64,000 nucleotides of DNA from Tomitella gaofuii (GTDB lineage Bacteria; Actinomycetota; Actinomycetes; Mycobacteriales; Mycobacteriaceae), in assembly GCF_014126825.1 (NCBI RefSeq), contig NZ_CP059900.1, forward strand, positions 682,001 to 746,000, read 5' to 3'. A program made the translations under genes and the position numbers. Of the stretch, positions 49,202 through 58,017 are shown piece by piece. Under the pieces are notes generated by a model. That model did not search any database. It was given only the letters and a program-made list of their open reading frames with translations, and was not told the DNA's origin. Within the stretch, counting starts at the first letter, position 1; each line of letters opens with the position of its first letter.

Positions 49202-51286
49202 ATGCAAGGTGGAAGAAGGCGTGAATGCAGTGCGCGTTCACGCGGGGGAAGTAAAAGGATCGTCGGAGGTGCGGCTGCATTCGCGACGCTCGCGTGGATG
49301 ACGATTCCGGGAATCGCCATCGCCGATACGCCCGGTCAGCAATCCGAGCAGGACAGCCAGGGTCGATGCGAGCAGAAGACCGAGATCGGCGGCGGCGAGG
49401 TGTACGTCGGGAGCTCGTGCGACGTCGACATCAACATCCCCGGCGTCGACCGGCAGTGGGCCAGTCAGACGGTGACGGACATCATCGCGTCGGCGAACGC
49501 CATGATCCCCGATGGCTGGGTCAGCGCCGGGGTGAACGGCCAGCTCACGGTGACGATCCCGGGCCTTCCGGTGTTCGAGGTGCCCGAGTTCAATGCCGGC
49601 AGCGCGGTCGGCGTGGCCGTGGGAAGCGCGGCACTCGGCAGCGTGACCCTGGGCAGCTCCGCGCTGCTGCCGATCCTTGCGGCCGGCAGCATGGGCGCGT
49701 TCGGCAGCAGCGGCTCGGACAGCGGCGGCGCGGGGAGCTCGAACCTCGACTTCGGGAGCGGCGACATCACCCTGCCCGGGAGTTCGGCGGGCAGCTTCGC
49801 CGACATCCTGCTGGCGCTGGGGAGTTCCAGTGGTGGCAGCGGTTCGGAGTCCGGTGGCAGCTCGGGCAGCGATTTCGGAAGTGCGGACCTGACGGGCAGC
49901 TTGGGTGGTTTCGAGACGAGCATCGGTGATCTGGTCTCCGGCAGCACGGGGTCGTCCGGTTCTGAGGGCGGCACGGGCAGTGAGGCCGGGCTCGAGCTGG
50001 GTCTGCAGTTCCTCCTGGGTAGTGCGGCGCTGCCGTTCGCGAGTCTGGCGGGCAGTGTCGATGGTGGCAGCCTGCCGGGGGCCGGGAGCAGCGGTTCGGA
50101 GGCCGGTGGCAGCAGTGATCTGACCGGCAGCCTGGGCGACATTCCGGGCAGCGTCGAGGGCAGCATCGGTGAGCTGGTCACGGGTAGTACGGGGTCGTCC
50201 GGTTCTGAGGGCGGCACGGGCAGTGAGGCCGGGCTCGAGCTGGGTCTGCAGTTCCTCCTGGGTAGTGCGGCGCTGCCGTTCGCGAGCTTGGCGGGCAGTG
50301 TCGATGGTGGCAGCCTGCCGGGGGCCGGGAGCAGCGGTTCCGAGTCCGGCGGCAGCAGTGATCTGACCGGCAGCCTGGGCGACATTCCGGGCAGCGTCGA
50401 GGGCAGCATCGGTGAACTGGTCACGGGTAGTACGGGGTCGTCCGGTTCCGGTGGCAGCTCGGGCAGCGATTTCGGAAGTGCGGACCTGACGGGCAGCTTG
50501 GGTGGTTTCGAGACGAGCATCGGTGATCTGGTCTCCGGCAGTACGGGGTCGTCCGGCTCCGATGCCGGCACGGGCAGCGAGGCCGGGCTCGAGCTGGGTC
50601 TGCAGTTGATCCTGGGCAGCGCTGGACTGCCCTTCGCGAGCCTGGCGGGCAGTGTCGATGGCGGCAGCCTGCCGGGGGCCGGGAGCAGCGGTTCCGAGTC
50701 CGGCGGCAGCAGTGATCTGACCGGCAGCCTGGAGGACATTCCGGGCAGCCTCACGGATCTGTTCACCGGGTCCAGCGACAGCCTCGGGGACGGCGGAAGC
50801 CTTGACTCCATCACGTCGAGCCTCGGACAGCTGACCACCGGATCCGGCGACAGCCTCGAGGGCAGCCTCGATCCGGGCAGCATGGATGCCGGCAGCGCGG
50901 CGGAGATCGTCGGTCAGATCACCGCCGGTTCCAGCGACAGCCTCGAAGGCAGTCTCGACCCGGGCAGCCTGGACGCCGGAAGCATGAGCGAGAGCCTGGG
51001 GCAGATCACTGCGGGCTCCAGCGACAGCCTCGAGGGCAGCCTGGACCCGGGCAGCCTCGACCCGTCGAGCGTGAGCGGCAGCGTCAGCGAGAGCCTCGGT
51101 CAGGTGACGGCGGGCTCGACCGGCAGTCTGGGTGAGGACAGCAGTCTGCAGCCGCCGGAAGCCGGTGGCGGCGGTGGATTCCACATCACCGGCAGCCTCG
51201 GCAACACCTTCGGCAGCGGGACGGGAGGCGGAGTCGGCCCGTTCGGCAGCATCGGTGGTGCCGGCCTCCAACTTCCCGGCAGCTGA
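49202..51286 (+). CDS. Secreted Ser/Gly-rich tandem-repeat protein
   Basis: This 694-residue exported protein has a signal peptide (KRIVGGAAAFATLAWMTIPG, cut likely after AIA). A possible folded N-terminal domain of about 100 residues follows, with two cysteines (GRCEQ and SSCDVDINIPG). Then come about 530 residues built almost only from Ser, Gly, Asp, Leu, Thr, Ala and Glu, with no Lys or Arg in the repeats. Two repeat types (35 and 81 residues) are arranged A-B-B-A-B, followed by 29-residue units. No LPXTG, membrane tail or peptidoglycan-binding motif is visible. I do not recognise the family. A cell-surface, biofilm or matrix role is a guess. ATG 49202 follows GAGGTGGG. Confidence 0.88.
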   Translation: MQGGRRRECSARSRGGSKRIVGGAAAFATLAWMTIPGIAIADTPGQQSEQDSQGRCEQKTEIGGGEVYVGSSCDVDINIPGVDRQWASQTVTDIIASANAMIPDGWVSAGVNGQLTVTIPGLPVFEVPEFNAGSAVGVAVGSAALGSVTLGSSALLPILAAGSMGAFGSSGSDSGGAGSSNLDFGSGDITLPGSSAGSFADILLALGSSSGGSGSESGGSSGSDFGSADLTGSLGGFETSIGDLVSGSTGSSGSEGGTGSEAGLELGLQFLLGSAALPFASLAGSVDGGSLPGAGSSGSEAGGSSDLTGSLGDIPGSVEGSIGELVTGSTGSSGSEGGTGSEAGLELGLQFLLGSAALPFASLAGSVDGGSLPGAGSSGSESGGSSDLTGSLGDIPGSVEGSIGELVTGSTGSSGSGGSSGSDFGSADLTGSLGGFETSIGDLVSGSTGSSGSDAGTGSEAGLELGLQLILGSAGLPFASLAGSVDGGSLPGAGSSGSESGGSSDLTGSLEDIPGSLTDLFTGSSDSLGDGGSLDSITSSLGQLTTGSGDSLEGSLDPGSMDAGSAAEIVGQITAGSSDSLEGSLDPGSLDAGSMSESLGQITAGSSDSLEGSLDPGSLDPSSVSGSVSESLGQVTAGSTGSLGEDSSLQPPEAGGGGGFHITGSLGNTFGSGTGGGVGPFGSIGGAGLQLPGS
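49853..51119 (+). repeat. In-frame tandem repeats coding for the Ser/Gly protein
   Basis: Type A (105 bases) occurs at 49853-49957 and 50450-50554. Type B (243 bases) occurs at 49958-50200, 50201-50443 and, more diverged, 50555-50797. B1 and B2 are nearly identical at the DNA level. A third type of 87 bases starts at 50834, 50921 and 51008, the last stretched to 99 bases. All lengths are multiples of three, so recombination between copies would change protein length without breaking the frame. Confidence 0.9.
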
Positions 51287-51421
51287 CCGGCGGAAGACGC
51301 CAGACCAGCGACGCCCCGCGGCAGTTCGCCGCGGGGCGTCGCTGCGTGCGCGCCAGACCCCCAGAAGAAAACAGGGTCGGCACCGGCCGGCCCGTGAACG
51401 GACGGACGGTAACCTGCGGCT

Positions 51422-52192
51422 GTGACAACGAGTCGACACTCTGCGCCCGACCCCCTCGCCCCGCTGGCGGCGCTCCCCGGAGTCGCCGACGCTGCGGACC
51501 GGGCACGTGCGGCGCTCGAAGAGGCGCACCGGCACAAGGCCAACCGTCGCGGCTGGCCGACATCTGCGACGGAGGCCTCGCTGCGGGCCGCCCGCAACTC
51601 GGCGGCCCTCGACGGTGCATCCATCGCGTTGCCCGAAGACGGGGACATCACCGATCCGCTCCTCGCGGGAGCCCTTCGCGTGTCCGCCATGCTCGACGGG
51701 GACGCACTCACCAACACCCTCGGCACGTGGGAACGGGCGCCGCTGCAGGTGATAGCCCGCCTCCACACAGTCGCGGCGGCCGGCGTCGTCGACGATCCCG
51801 ATGCACTGGGACGCCCCCGCGCGACGCCGGGGATCAGCGAGCGCCTCGACGCGCTGGCCGAGCTCGCCACCGGCGGTACGAGTGTCGCCGCGCCGCTGCT
51901 GGCGGCCGTCGTCCACGGAGAGCTGCTCACGCTCCGGCCCTTCGGAACCGCAGACGGCATCGTCGCGCGCGCGGCGTCGCGGCTCACGTGCACCGCGACG
52001 GGACTCGACCCGCACAATCTGGGCGTGCCGGAGGCTTACTGGCTCAAGCGGCGCAACGCCTATCGGCAAGCCGCCGACGGGTACGCCGCGGGAACCGCGG
52101 AGGGCGTCGCAGGGTGGATCATCACCTGCTGCGCGGCATTGGAAACAGGCGGACACGAGGCCGTGAAAATCGCCGAAGCGCATTCGGGATAG
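51422..52192 (+). CDS. Fic-like domain protein with degenerate motif (Rv3662c-like)
   Basis: This 256-residue protein resembles Fic/DOC proteins. EASLRAARNSAALDGASIAL matches the N-terminal inhibitory-helix region, and HGELLTLRPFGTADGIVARA takes the place of the catalytic HPFxxGNGRxxR. The first His of that motif is Arg and the GNGR core is ADGI, so AMP transfer is doubtful. The same family sits next to the HAD phosphatase gene in mycobacteria (Rv3662c). The start is GTG 51422. Function is unknown. Confidence 0.78.
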   Translation: MTTSRHSAPDPLAPLAALPGVADAADRARAALEEAHRHKANRRGWPTSATEASLRAARNSAALDGASIALPEDGDITDPLLAGALRVSAMLDGDALTNTLGTWERAPLQVIARLHTVAAAGVVDDPDALGRPRATPGISERLDALAELATGGTSVAAPLLAAVVHGELLTLRPFGTADGIVARAASRLTCTATGLDPHNLGVPEAYWLKRRNAYRQAADGYAAGTAEGVAGWIITCCAALETGGHEAVKIAEAHSG

Positions 52193-52212
52193 AGAATTCC
52201 CTTGTGCGGACA

Positions 52213-52590
52213 TGAAGCGGGCGACGGCATCACCCAACTATCGAGTGCCGTCGCCCGCTAACACAGACTGCCAGTTGCCATGCGTGCATCAATGGGTTGT
52301 GTGGGTGGCCTCGGCGCATTGGCTCCGGCTGCGTGGGGGCCCCTACCCAAAGAGACCAGCAACCCAGCTAATCCGGAACAATTACGCAGGCCCACAACGC
52401 TTTTGCCTCCTGCGGCGTGCTCTGCGTGGTGAGTCTGGTTGTCCATGTTGGGAAACAACAACCGGGAGAGCGACCCTTCTCTTCTGGATCGACCTTGGCC
52501 TGCTGTGCTTCCGTGACTTCTTTCTACCCCCTATGCGCTGCTGTTGCAAGGGGTTCCGACGAAGTTCCTAACGGTGGAGAAATACTGTCT
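52213..52590 (-). ncRNA. Candidate Ms1/MTS2823-type 6S-like RNA
   Basis: The 475-base gap between the Fic-like and HAD genes has no good frame and is less GC-rich than its flanks. In M. tuberculosis the abundant 300-base RNA MTS2823 (Ms1, which binds core RNA polymerase) lies between the same two genes and is transcribed in the direction of the HAD gene, here minus. On that strand a TCGACA and AGTATT pair (about 52588-52615) could be a promoter, and the strong hairpin at 52216-52259 would end it. Interior GGGTTG/CAACCC pairing fits a rod. The primary sequence was not compared, so ends and identity are provisional. Confidence 0.5.
52216..52259. terminator. Fourteen-base-pair terminator-like hairpin
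   Basis: AGCGGGCGACGGCA (52216-52229) and its exact complement (52246-52259) enclose a 16-base loop. It lies 23 bases after the Fic-like stop and could end that gene on the plus strand and the candidate Ms1-type RNA on the minus strand. There is no clear T tract on either side, which is common in this group. Confidence 0.75.
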
Positions 52591-52667
52591 CATCAGCGAT
52601 AATGTCGACGTCGATCGTGTGTTGAGCTGACTGATCGAAATCCTTTCCGGTCGCCGCCGGCCGGCGG

Positions 52668-53498
52668 TCAGCGTTTGCTTCGCAGCAGCTTGAAGGCGAC
52701 GGCGCCCGCCGTCACCGCGCTCAAGCCTGCGGCGGCTCCGGCCACGGCGTACGGCGATCCGCGCCGCCTGCGCCCCCGCCGGATCGCGACGGCATCGACG
52801 AAAGTCAGGACAGGCCACCCCCGCTCGGCCGCGGCCTTCCGCAGTTTCCGATCGGGATTGACCGCGGTGGGATTGCCGACGCACTCGAGCATCGGCAGAT
52901 CGGTGCTCGAATCGGAGTACGCGTGGGACCGGGACAGGTCGTACCCGTGCTGTTCGGCGAGCCGACGGATCGCCTCCACCTTGCCGGTGCCGAAACAATA
53001 GAAGTCGACCTCGCCGGTGTACTTCCCCTCGCTGACCTCCATGCGGGTGGCCACGCTGTGGTCGGCGCCCAGTGCGGCGGCGATCGGCGCGACGACCTCC
53101 TCGCCGGAGGCGGAGACGACGACCACGTCGTGGCCCAGTGCGGTGTGGTCGGCGATCAGCTCGGCCGCCTCGGCGAACACGAGCGGGGTGACGATGTCGT
53201 CGAGAGTCTCGTCGACGATGGACCGGATCTGCTCGACGTCCCACCCCGCGCACATTGCCGTGATGTGCCGTCGCATGCGGTCGATCTGGTCGGCGTCGGC
53301 GCCGGAGAGCAGAAACAGGAACTGTGCGTAGCTGCTCTTGAGTACGGCGCGGCGATTCAGCAGACCCTCATCGAAGAACGGGCGGCTGAACGCGAGCGTG
53401 CTCGACTTGGCGATCAGGGTCTTGTCCAGATCGAAGAAAGCGGCGACCCGCCGCGGCGGCATTGCCACTGAAGGATCAGGTTGCGCGGACACACTCAC
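52668..53498 (-). CDS. HAD phosphatase, SerB-like (Rv3661-like)
   Basis: This 276-residue protein has the HAD-IB motifs FFDLDKTLIAKSS, VVVVSASGEEVVAP and YSDSSTDLPMLECVGNP, as in phosphoserine phosphatase-like enzymes. The C-terminus has a basic stretch (IRRGRRRRGSPYAVAG) and a hydrophobic segment that may attach it to the membrane. It sits beside ssd and the pilus locus as in mycobacteria, where a link to septum or pilus formation has been suggested from position only. Start ATG 53498; the true substrate is unknown. Confidence 0.88.
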   Translation of the reverse strand: MSVSAQPDPSVAMPPRRVAAFFDLDKTLIAKSSTLAFSRPFFDEGLLNRRAVLKSSYAQFLFLLSGADADQIDRMRRHITAMCAGWDVEQIRSIVDETLDDIVTPLVFAEAAELIADHTALGHDVVVVSASGEEVVAPIAAALGADHSVATRMEVSEGKYTGEVDFYCFGTGKVEAIRRLAEQHGYDLSRSHAYSDSSTDLPMLECVGNPTAVNPDRKLRKAAAERGWPVLTFVDAVAIRRGRRRRGSPYAVAGAAAGLSAVTAGAVAFKLLRSKR

Positions 53499-53577
53499 AG
53501 GATAGGGCCGACGACACGGTGAAGTCGCTCATGAGAATTTCCGCCGTCGTCGCGTCGCACGGGTGTAGCATGAAGAT

Positions 53578-53665
53578 GCTCGGCCAAGCCGAGTGCCTTC
53601 AGCCCAACCCCCCGGGGCTGGACGCAACGGCCCCCACTCACTCCCCCCTGGTGGGGGCCGTTCCA
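53578..53665 (+). ncRNA. 6C small RNA
   Basis: Three hairpins occur in a row: CTCGGC/GCCGAG (53579-53593); CAGCCC/GGGCTG (53600-53620) whose loop holds six consecutive C; and a 12-base stem (53626-53637 with 53651-53662) whose loop again holds six C. Two C6 loops define the actinobacterial 6C RNA, called B11 in M. tuberculosis, which lies between the same genes. TAGCAT at 53566-53571 is a good -10 box about seven bases before the first hairpin. The RNA regulates mRNAs through its C-rich loops in mycobacteria. Confidence 0.92.
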
Positions 53666-53847
53666 TGTCGTGGCCGGGTTGTGCGGTGCGACTCCGCGGG
53701 AGCTGTCGCATTCGGGAGTTGTCCACAGGCCCGGATTCTCCACAGGTTTCTGCATATCGCCAGGTCGCGCGATCCTCATCGGAGCCGGTGGTGGGCGGGG
53801 GTCCGGCAAAGTCGTCCTCGATGCGGAAGCAGACGGCAGGGGGCGTG

Positions 53848-54984
53848 ATGGTGGCAGCAGCAGCGACGCACGCGGTCGGGGTGTGGGTGGCGAGCACAGA
53901 GTTGCGGGTGGAGGTGGAGCGGGCCGCTGCGGCGTCCGGGGTGGGGTTGTCCCGGCCCGGTGCGCAGGATGGCGGCCGGGGGCTGTCGGACGAGCAGTCG
54001 GTTGCGCCACCCACGGAGGCAGAGTGGGGCCGCTGCCCGATCATCGTCCTCGACGGCGATGCGGCCGCGGCGTGTGAGCGTGCCGGGCTTCCACGACGTC
54101 GGGCGGTGCTGGTCGTGGCACCCTCGGGTGCAGCCGATGCGCGCTTGTGGCAGCGCGCGGTGCGGATCGGGGCGGAGGACGTCCTCGAACTGCCGGCCGA
54201 CGAGCACGCCTTGCTGGCAGCGCTCAACCGTCATGCGGTCGACGGGCGGCCCGGCGACGGTGGCGTTATCACCGTCGTTTCAGGGCACGGCGGCGCCGGC
54301 GCGTCGGTCCTCGCCTCCGCGCTCGCGCTCACCGCTGATACGCCGACACTGCTCGTGGACCTCGATCCGGACGGTCCGGGCCTGGACCTTCTGCTGGGGC
54401 TCGAACGGGACGAGGGCCTGCGCTGGCCGGAGTTGCGGGTGCAGGACGGCCGTGTCGACCCGGAAGCGTTGCACCGTGCGCTTCCTCGCCGCGAAGCGAC
54501 GACGGTCCTGTCCTCGTCGCCCCCGTCGGCCACCGCGGACGTGCCGTGGAAAGCGCTGCGGGCAGGCGCCGTGCGGTCGGTGCTCCGTTCCGGCCACGAC
54601 GGGGGGATGACGGTGGTCTGCGATGCGTCGCATCAGCGGTCCGAAGCCACCGAGGCGGCGATCGAGACGGCCGATCTGACGGTTCTCGTTGTCGCGGCGG
54701 ACGTTCCGGCCTGTGCGTCGGCGGTCCGATGCTCCGCGTGGGTCCGTCGGCACACCGACGACATCGCGCTGGTGGTGCGGGGGCCGTCGCCCGGCGGCCT
54801 GCGCGGCGGCGACGTGGAGGCGGCGTTGGGGCTGCCGCTGCTGGCGTCTATGCGCCCGGAGCCACGTATTGCCAAGGCGCTCGAACGCGGGGGCCTGACG
54901 CTCTCGCGCAGGTCGCCGTTGGCGGACACGGCGCGGGCGGTCCACCGCCTCCACGCACGGCGCCCGCAGGCGGGCACGGCATGA
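53848..54984 (+). CDS. ssd: Septum-site-determining protein Ssd-like ATPase
   Basis: This 378-residue protein is MinD/CpaE-like. The C-terminal ATPase part has a degenerate P-loop VVSGHGGAGASVLASALA, TLLVDLDPDGPGLDLLLG and LTVLVVAADVPACASA. The N-terminal part is receiver-like. CpaE proteins place Flp pilus machinery, and M. tuberculosis Ssd (Rv3660c) affects cell division when overproduced. The usual P-loop Lys is replaced (GGAGAS), a feature of this group. ATG 53848 has GGGGG just upstream; an ATG at 53821 is also in frame. It overlaps tadA by four bases. Confidence 0.88.
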   Translation: MVAAAATHAVGVWVASTELRVEVERAAAASGVGLSRPGAQDGGRGLSDEQSVAPPTEAEWGRCPIIVLDGDAAAACERAGLPRRRAVLVVAPSGAADARLWQRAVRIGAEDVLELPADEHALLAALNRHAVDGRPGDGGVITVVSGHGGAGASVLASALALTADTPTLLVDLDPDGPGLDLLLGLERDEGLRWPELRVQDGRVDPEALHRALPRREATTVLSSSPPSATADVPWKALRAGAVRSVLRSGHDGGMTVVCDASHQRSEATEAAIETADLTVLVVAADVPACASAVRCSAWVRRHTDDIALVVRGPSPGGLRGGDVEAALGLPLLASMRPEPRIAKALERGGLTLSRRSPLADTARAVHRLHARRPQAGTA

Positions 54985-56210
54985 CGGGCGAATCGGCGGT
55001 CGCCGCGGTGGTGGACGGGCCGCTGCTCGCGCGCGTGCGTGAGCGTCTCGCCGGGTCGGCCGGAGTGCCGGCGCCGGCGGCTGTGGCGGCGGCCGTCCGC
55101 GCGGAAGCGCAGGGCGTCATCGGCGACGCGGACATGCTGCAGGCGCTGCGCGAGCTGGAGACCGAACTGGTGGGCGGCGGACCCCTGGCCCCACTTCTCG
55201 CCGCCCCGGACGTGTCCGACGTGCTGGTCAACGCCCCGGACGAGGTGTGGGTGGACAGGGGAGGCGGGCTGCAACGGACGGCGGTGCGTTTCGCGGACGA
55301 GGCTGCGGTGCGCAGGCTCGCCCAGCGGCTTGCGCTGGCGGCGGGACGGCGGCTCGACGATGCGCAACCCTGGGTCGACGCACACCTGGAAGCCGTCGAT
55401 GGAGGCCCCCACATGATCCGCGTCCACGCCGTGCTGTCGCCGGTGGCGCGCCACGGCACCGCCCTGTCGCTGCGGGTGCTCCGGCCTGCCGTGCAGAGCC
55501 TCGACGCGCTCGCGGCGGGCGGCTCGATTGCGCCCGAGGCCCTGCATCTGCTGCGGCGGATCGTCGGGGCGCGGCTGTCCTTCCTCGTCGCGGGCGGCAC
55601 CGGGTGCGGCAAGACGACGATGACGTCGGCGCTGCTCGGCGAGGTGGATCCGGCCCAGCGGATCGTGTGCGTCGAGGACGCCCCGGAACTCGCGCCGCGC
55701 CACCCGCACGTGGTGAATCTGGTCGCGCGCCCGGCCAACGCGGAAGGCGCCGGCGCCATCACCCTGCGCGACCTGGTGCGTCAGGCACTGCGGATGCGCC
55801 CTGACAGGATCGTCGTCGGCGAGGTGCGCGGGCCGGAAGTGCTCGACATGCTGGCCGCGCTGAACACGGGACACGAAGGCGGTGCGTGCACCGTGCACGC
55901 CAACTCCCCGCGCGAAGTGCCGGCGCGGATCGAGGCACTCGCGGCCACCGCCGGAGACGGCGCCCATGCCGGCAGCCCCGGCCTGCACCGTCAGCTGTAC
56001 GCGGCGGTCCAGGTGGTGCTGCACGTGCGGCGTGCCGCGGACGGCCGCCGCGAGCTGGCCGAGATCGCGGTGCTCCGGCACGGTCCCGGCGGCTGCGAGG
56101 TGGTGCCCGCGTGGAGCGGGGAAGGGCTGCGCGAGGGCATCGGCCGGCTACGGGAACTGTTGGGGCGGGAGGGGACCCGTGTGGACACCGGGCTGAAGGG
56201 GGGTGCGTGA
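54981..56210 (+). CDS. tadA: Flp pilus assembly ATPase TadA
   Basis: This 409-residue secretion ATPase (CpaF/TadA type) powers Flp pilus assembly. It has the Walker A motif [17 protein letters not shown], the Asp box [11 protein letters not shown], the Walker B region [18 protein letters not shown] and the His box [14 protein letters not shown]. Length and motifs are intact. It overlaps ssd (ATGA) and tadB. Its membrane partners downstream are frameshifted, so an intact motor may serve a broken pilus. Confidence 0.94.
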   Translation: MTGESAVAAVVDGPLLARVRERLAGSAGVPAPAAVAAAVRAEAQGVIGDADMLQALRELETELVGGGPLAPLLAAPDVSDVLVNAPDEVWVDRGGGLQRTAVRFADEAAVRRLAQRLALAAGRRLDDAQPWVDAHLEAVDGGPHMIRVHAVLSPVARHGTALSLRVLRPAVQSLDALAAGGSIAPEALHLLRRIVGARLSFLVAGGTGCGKTTMTSALLGEVDPAQRIVCVEDAPELAPRHPHVVNLVARPANAEGAGAITLRDLVRQALRMRPDRIVVGEVRGPEVLDMLAALNTGHEGGACTVHANSPREVPARIEALAATAGDGAHAGSPGLHRQLYAAVQVVLHVRRAADGRRELAEIAVLRHGPGGCEVVPAWSGEGLREGIGRLRELLGREGTRVDTGLKGGA

Positions 56211-57079
56211 GGTGGACGCGGGCGCCGCGGTGGCGGCACTCCTGGGCCTCGCCTTGTGGATTGCGCCGGGGCCGCCGTCGCTGCAGCGGCTGCGTGCCTG
56301 GGGCCGGAGTACCCGGCCCGCCGCGGGCGGTCGGCGGATCATCGTCGCCTGCGCCGTGGTGTCCGCCGTCGCCGCGGTCGTGCTGTGGGGTGCGGCGTCC
56401 GCGGTGTGCATCGTCATGGGAACGGCGACCATCATGCATCTGCGGTCGCGGCGTGCGGCCGTGGCACGGGGCCGTGCTGCGGCCGCTGAGCTGGCCTCGG
56501 CGCTCGAGATCGTCGTCGCCGAGTTGCGCGTGGGGCGCGCACCCCGGCCGGGCGTGTGCGGTGGCGGCGCTGCATGCACGGAGGGGGGCGGTGTCCGGGC
56601 GCCTCGCCAGGGCGGCGGCGCAGGCGCAGCTCGGCGGAGCGATCTCACGCGTGCTGGCCGCCGGGGACGGGGCGACGGCCGGGGCACGACGCACCGGCCA
56701 GTCCTGGCCGGCGGGCGGCCGGAACGCGGAAGCCTGTGGTCCGGACGCCGATTGGCGGCGGATCGCCGTGGTGTGGGCGGTCGCGGAACGCCGCGGCATC
56801 GCGCTGGGTGGCCTCCTCGATGCGGCGCGCGCGGATCTGGCCGTGCGGGTGTCATTCCGGCGACGGGCGGAATCCGGGCTGGCGGGCGCCCGATCCACCG
56901 CCACGATCCTCGCGGCGTTGCCGGTGGTGGGAGTCGGTTTCGGACACCTGATGGGCGCGGCCCCGCTGGCGGTGCTCACCGGCGGCGGCGCCGGGGGGTT
57001 TCTGCTCGTCGCGGGGGTGCTGCTCGATTGTGCCGGGCTGGTGTGGGCGGAGCGGATCATGTCGGGGACCGCCCGGTGA
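56203..57079 (+). pseudogene. tadB: TadB pilus membrane protein, frameshifted
   Basis: The N-terminal part from GTG 56203 has two membrane segments and ends in good TadB sequence ALEIVVAELRVG. The continuation GAHPGRACAVAALHARRGAV, then AVAERRGIALGGLLDAARAD and three membrane segments, lies in another frame up to 57079. Removing one G from the run of four at 56532-56535 would restore a protein of about 291 residues. TadB forms the inner-membrane platform of the Flp pilus with TadC. This is a single-base event, so sequencing error is possible. Confidence 0.82.
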
Positions 57080-57899
57080 GCCTGTGGGTGCCGCTGCTGT
57101 TGCTGGGCGTGCTCGCCGTCCTCCCGGGCCATGCGAGCCGGCTTCGGGCGGTCGTGCCTCGGCCGAAGCCGGCGGCCGGCGCCGCGGAACAGGGAAGTCT
57201 GCGGGCTCTCGCCGCCCTGGGCACGGCCAAGCTGCGGCGTGAGGATCTGCTTGCGCTGGCCGGCGGCGCGGCGGTCGCAGCGGTGTCGGGCGGGGCCCTC
57301 GGCGTCTGCGTCGGCGCGGCGCTTACCGCGGCGGGAATGTGGGGAGCACGGCGGTGGGCGGGGCGCGCGGTCCCCGACGACCCGCTGGCGGTGGCGGGGG
57401 CCCTCGATTGCTGGCCGCCTGCTTGCAAGCCGGCCTCGCGGTGCCGGACGCCGCCGTCGCCGCAGCACAGGTGTGCGATCCGGGGCCGCCGCACGATGCC
57501 GAGGGGGATCGCCGCACCGTTGCGCCCGCCGCACCGACCGGGGCGGCGCCGCGGTTGGGGGTCGCGCTGCGCCGGGTCGCCGACCTGCTCGCGCTGGGCG
57601 GCGACCCCACCGACGCGTGGGAGGTGCTCGCCGGGGAACCGGGCTTGGAACCGTTGGCCAGGCTGGCACGGCGGAGCGCGGATTCGGGGTCCTCGCTGGC
57701 TGGCGAGGCCGGGCGGCTGGCGGAGGCGTTTCGTGCGCGCGCCGCCGACACGGCGGTGGCATCGGCGGAGAAGGCGGGCGTCGCGATCGCGGGGCCGTTG
57801 GGCGTCTGCTTCCTGCCGGCGTTCGTGTGTCTCGGCATCGCGCCGGTGATCGTCGGGCTCGCCGGCGACATCCTCGGCGGGGGACCGGGTGCGGGGTGA
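57076..57899 (+). pseudogene. tadC: TadC pilus membrane protein, frameshifted
   Basis: The first part from GTG 57076 reads MSLWVPLLLLGVLAVLPGHA and runs in TadC style to DDPLAVAGALD near 57408. The rest (LLAACLQAGLAVPDAAVAAA, LGVALRRVADLLALGGDPTD, then two membrane segments) is in another frame to 57899. Adding one T at GATTG (57406-57410) would restore GAL-DLLAAC and a protein of about 275 residues. The start overlaps the tadB stop (GTGA). Function as for TadB if intact. Confidence 0.82.
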
Positions 57900-58017
57900 G
57901 CGCCCGGGCGACAGCGTGCGACGCGGCTGCACGCGGAACGCGTAGCGGCAAAGACTTCCGCCGGATGCGTTGCGCCGGCGGGAAACAGGAAGCGGACTAT
58001 CGCGGGAGGGGAGATCG

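Noticed and set aside
48936-49301. A 121-codon frame before the Ser/Gly repeat gene
   Set aside because: It overlaps the repeat gene by 100 bases, its G-run lies too close to the ATG to act as a ribosome-binding site, and the second half is Arg-rich and shadow-like. The first 40 codons use A/T-ending codons, so I note it only as part of the AT-rich island.
49853-51119. CRISPR array in the repeat region
   Set aside because: The repeats are coding, contiguous, multiples of three and 87-243 bases long, with no spacers and no cas genes nearby.
49238-52237. A 999-codon open frame on the minus strand opposite the Ser/Gly repeat gene
   Set aside because: It is a mirror of the GC-rich Ser/Gly codons: Arg/Ala/Gln-rich, no motif and no ribosome-binding site. 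It crosses both the repeat gene and the Fic-like gene.
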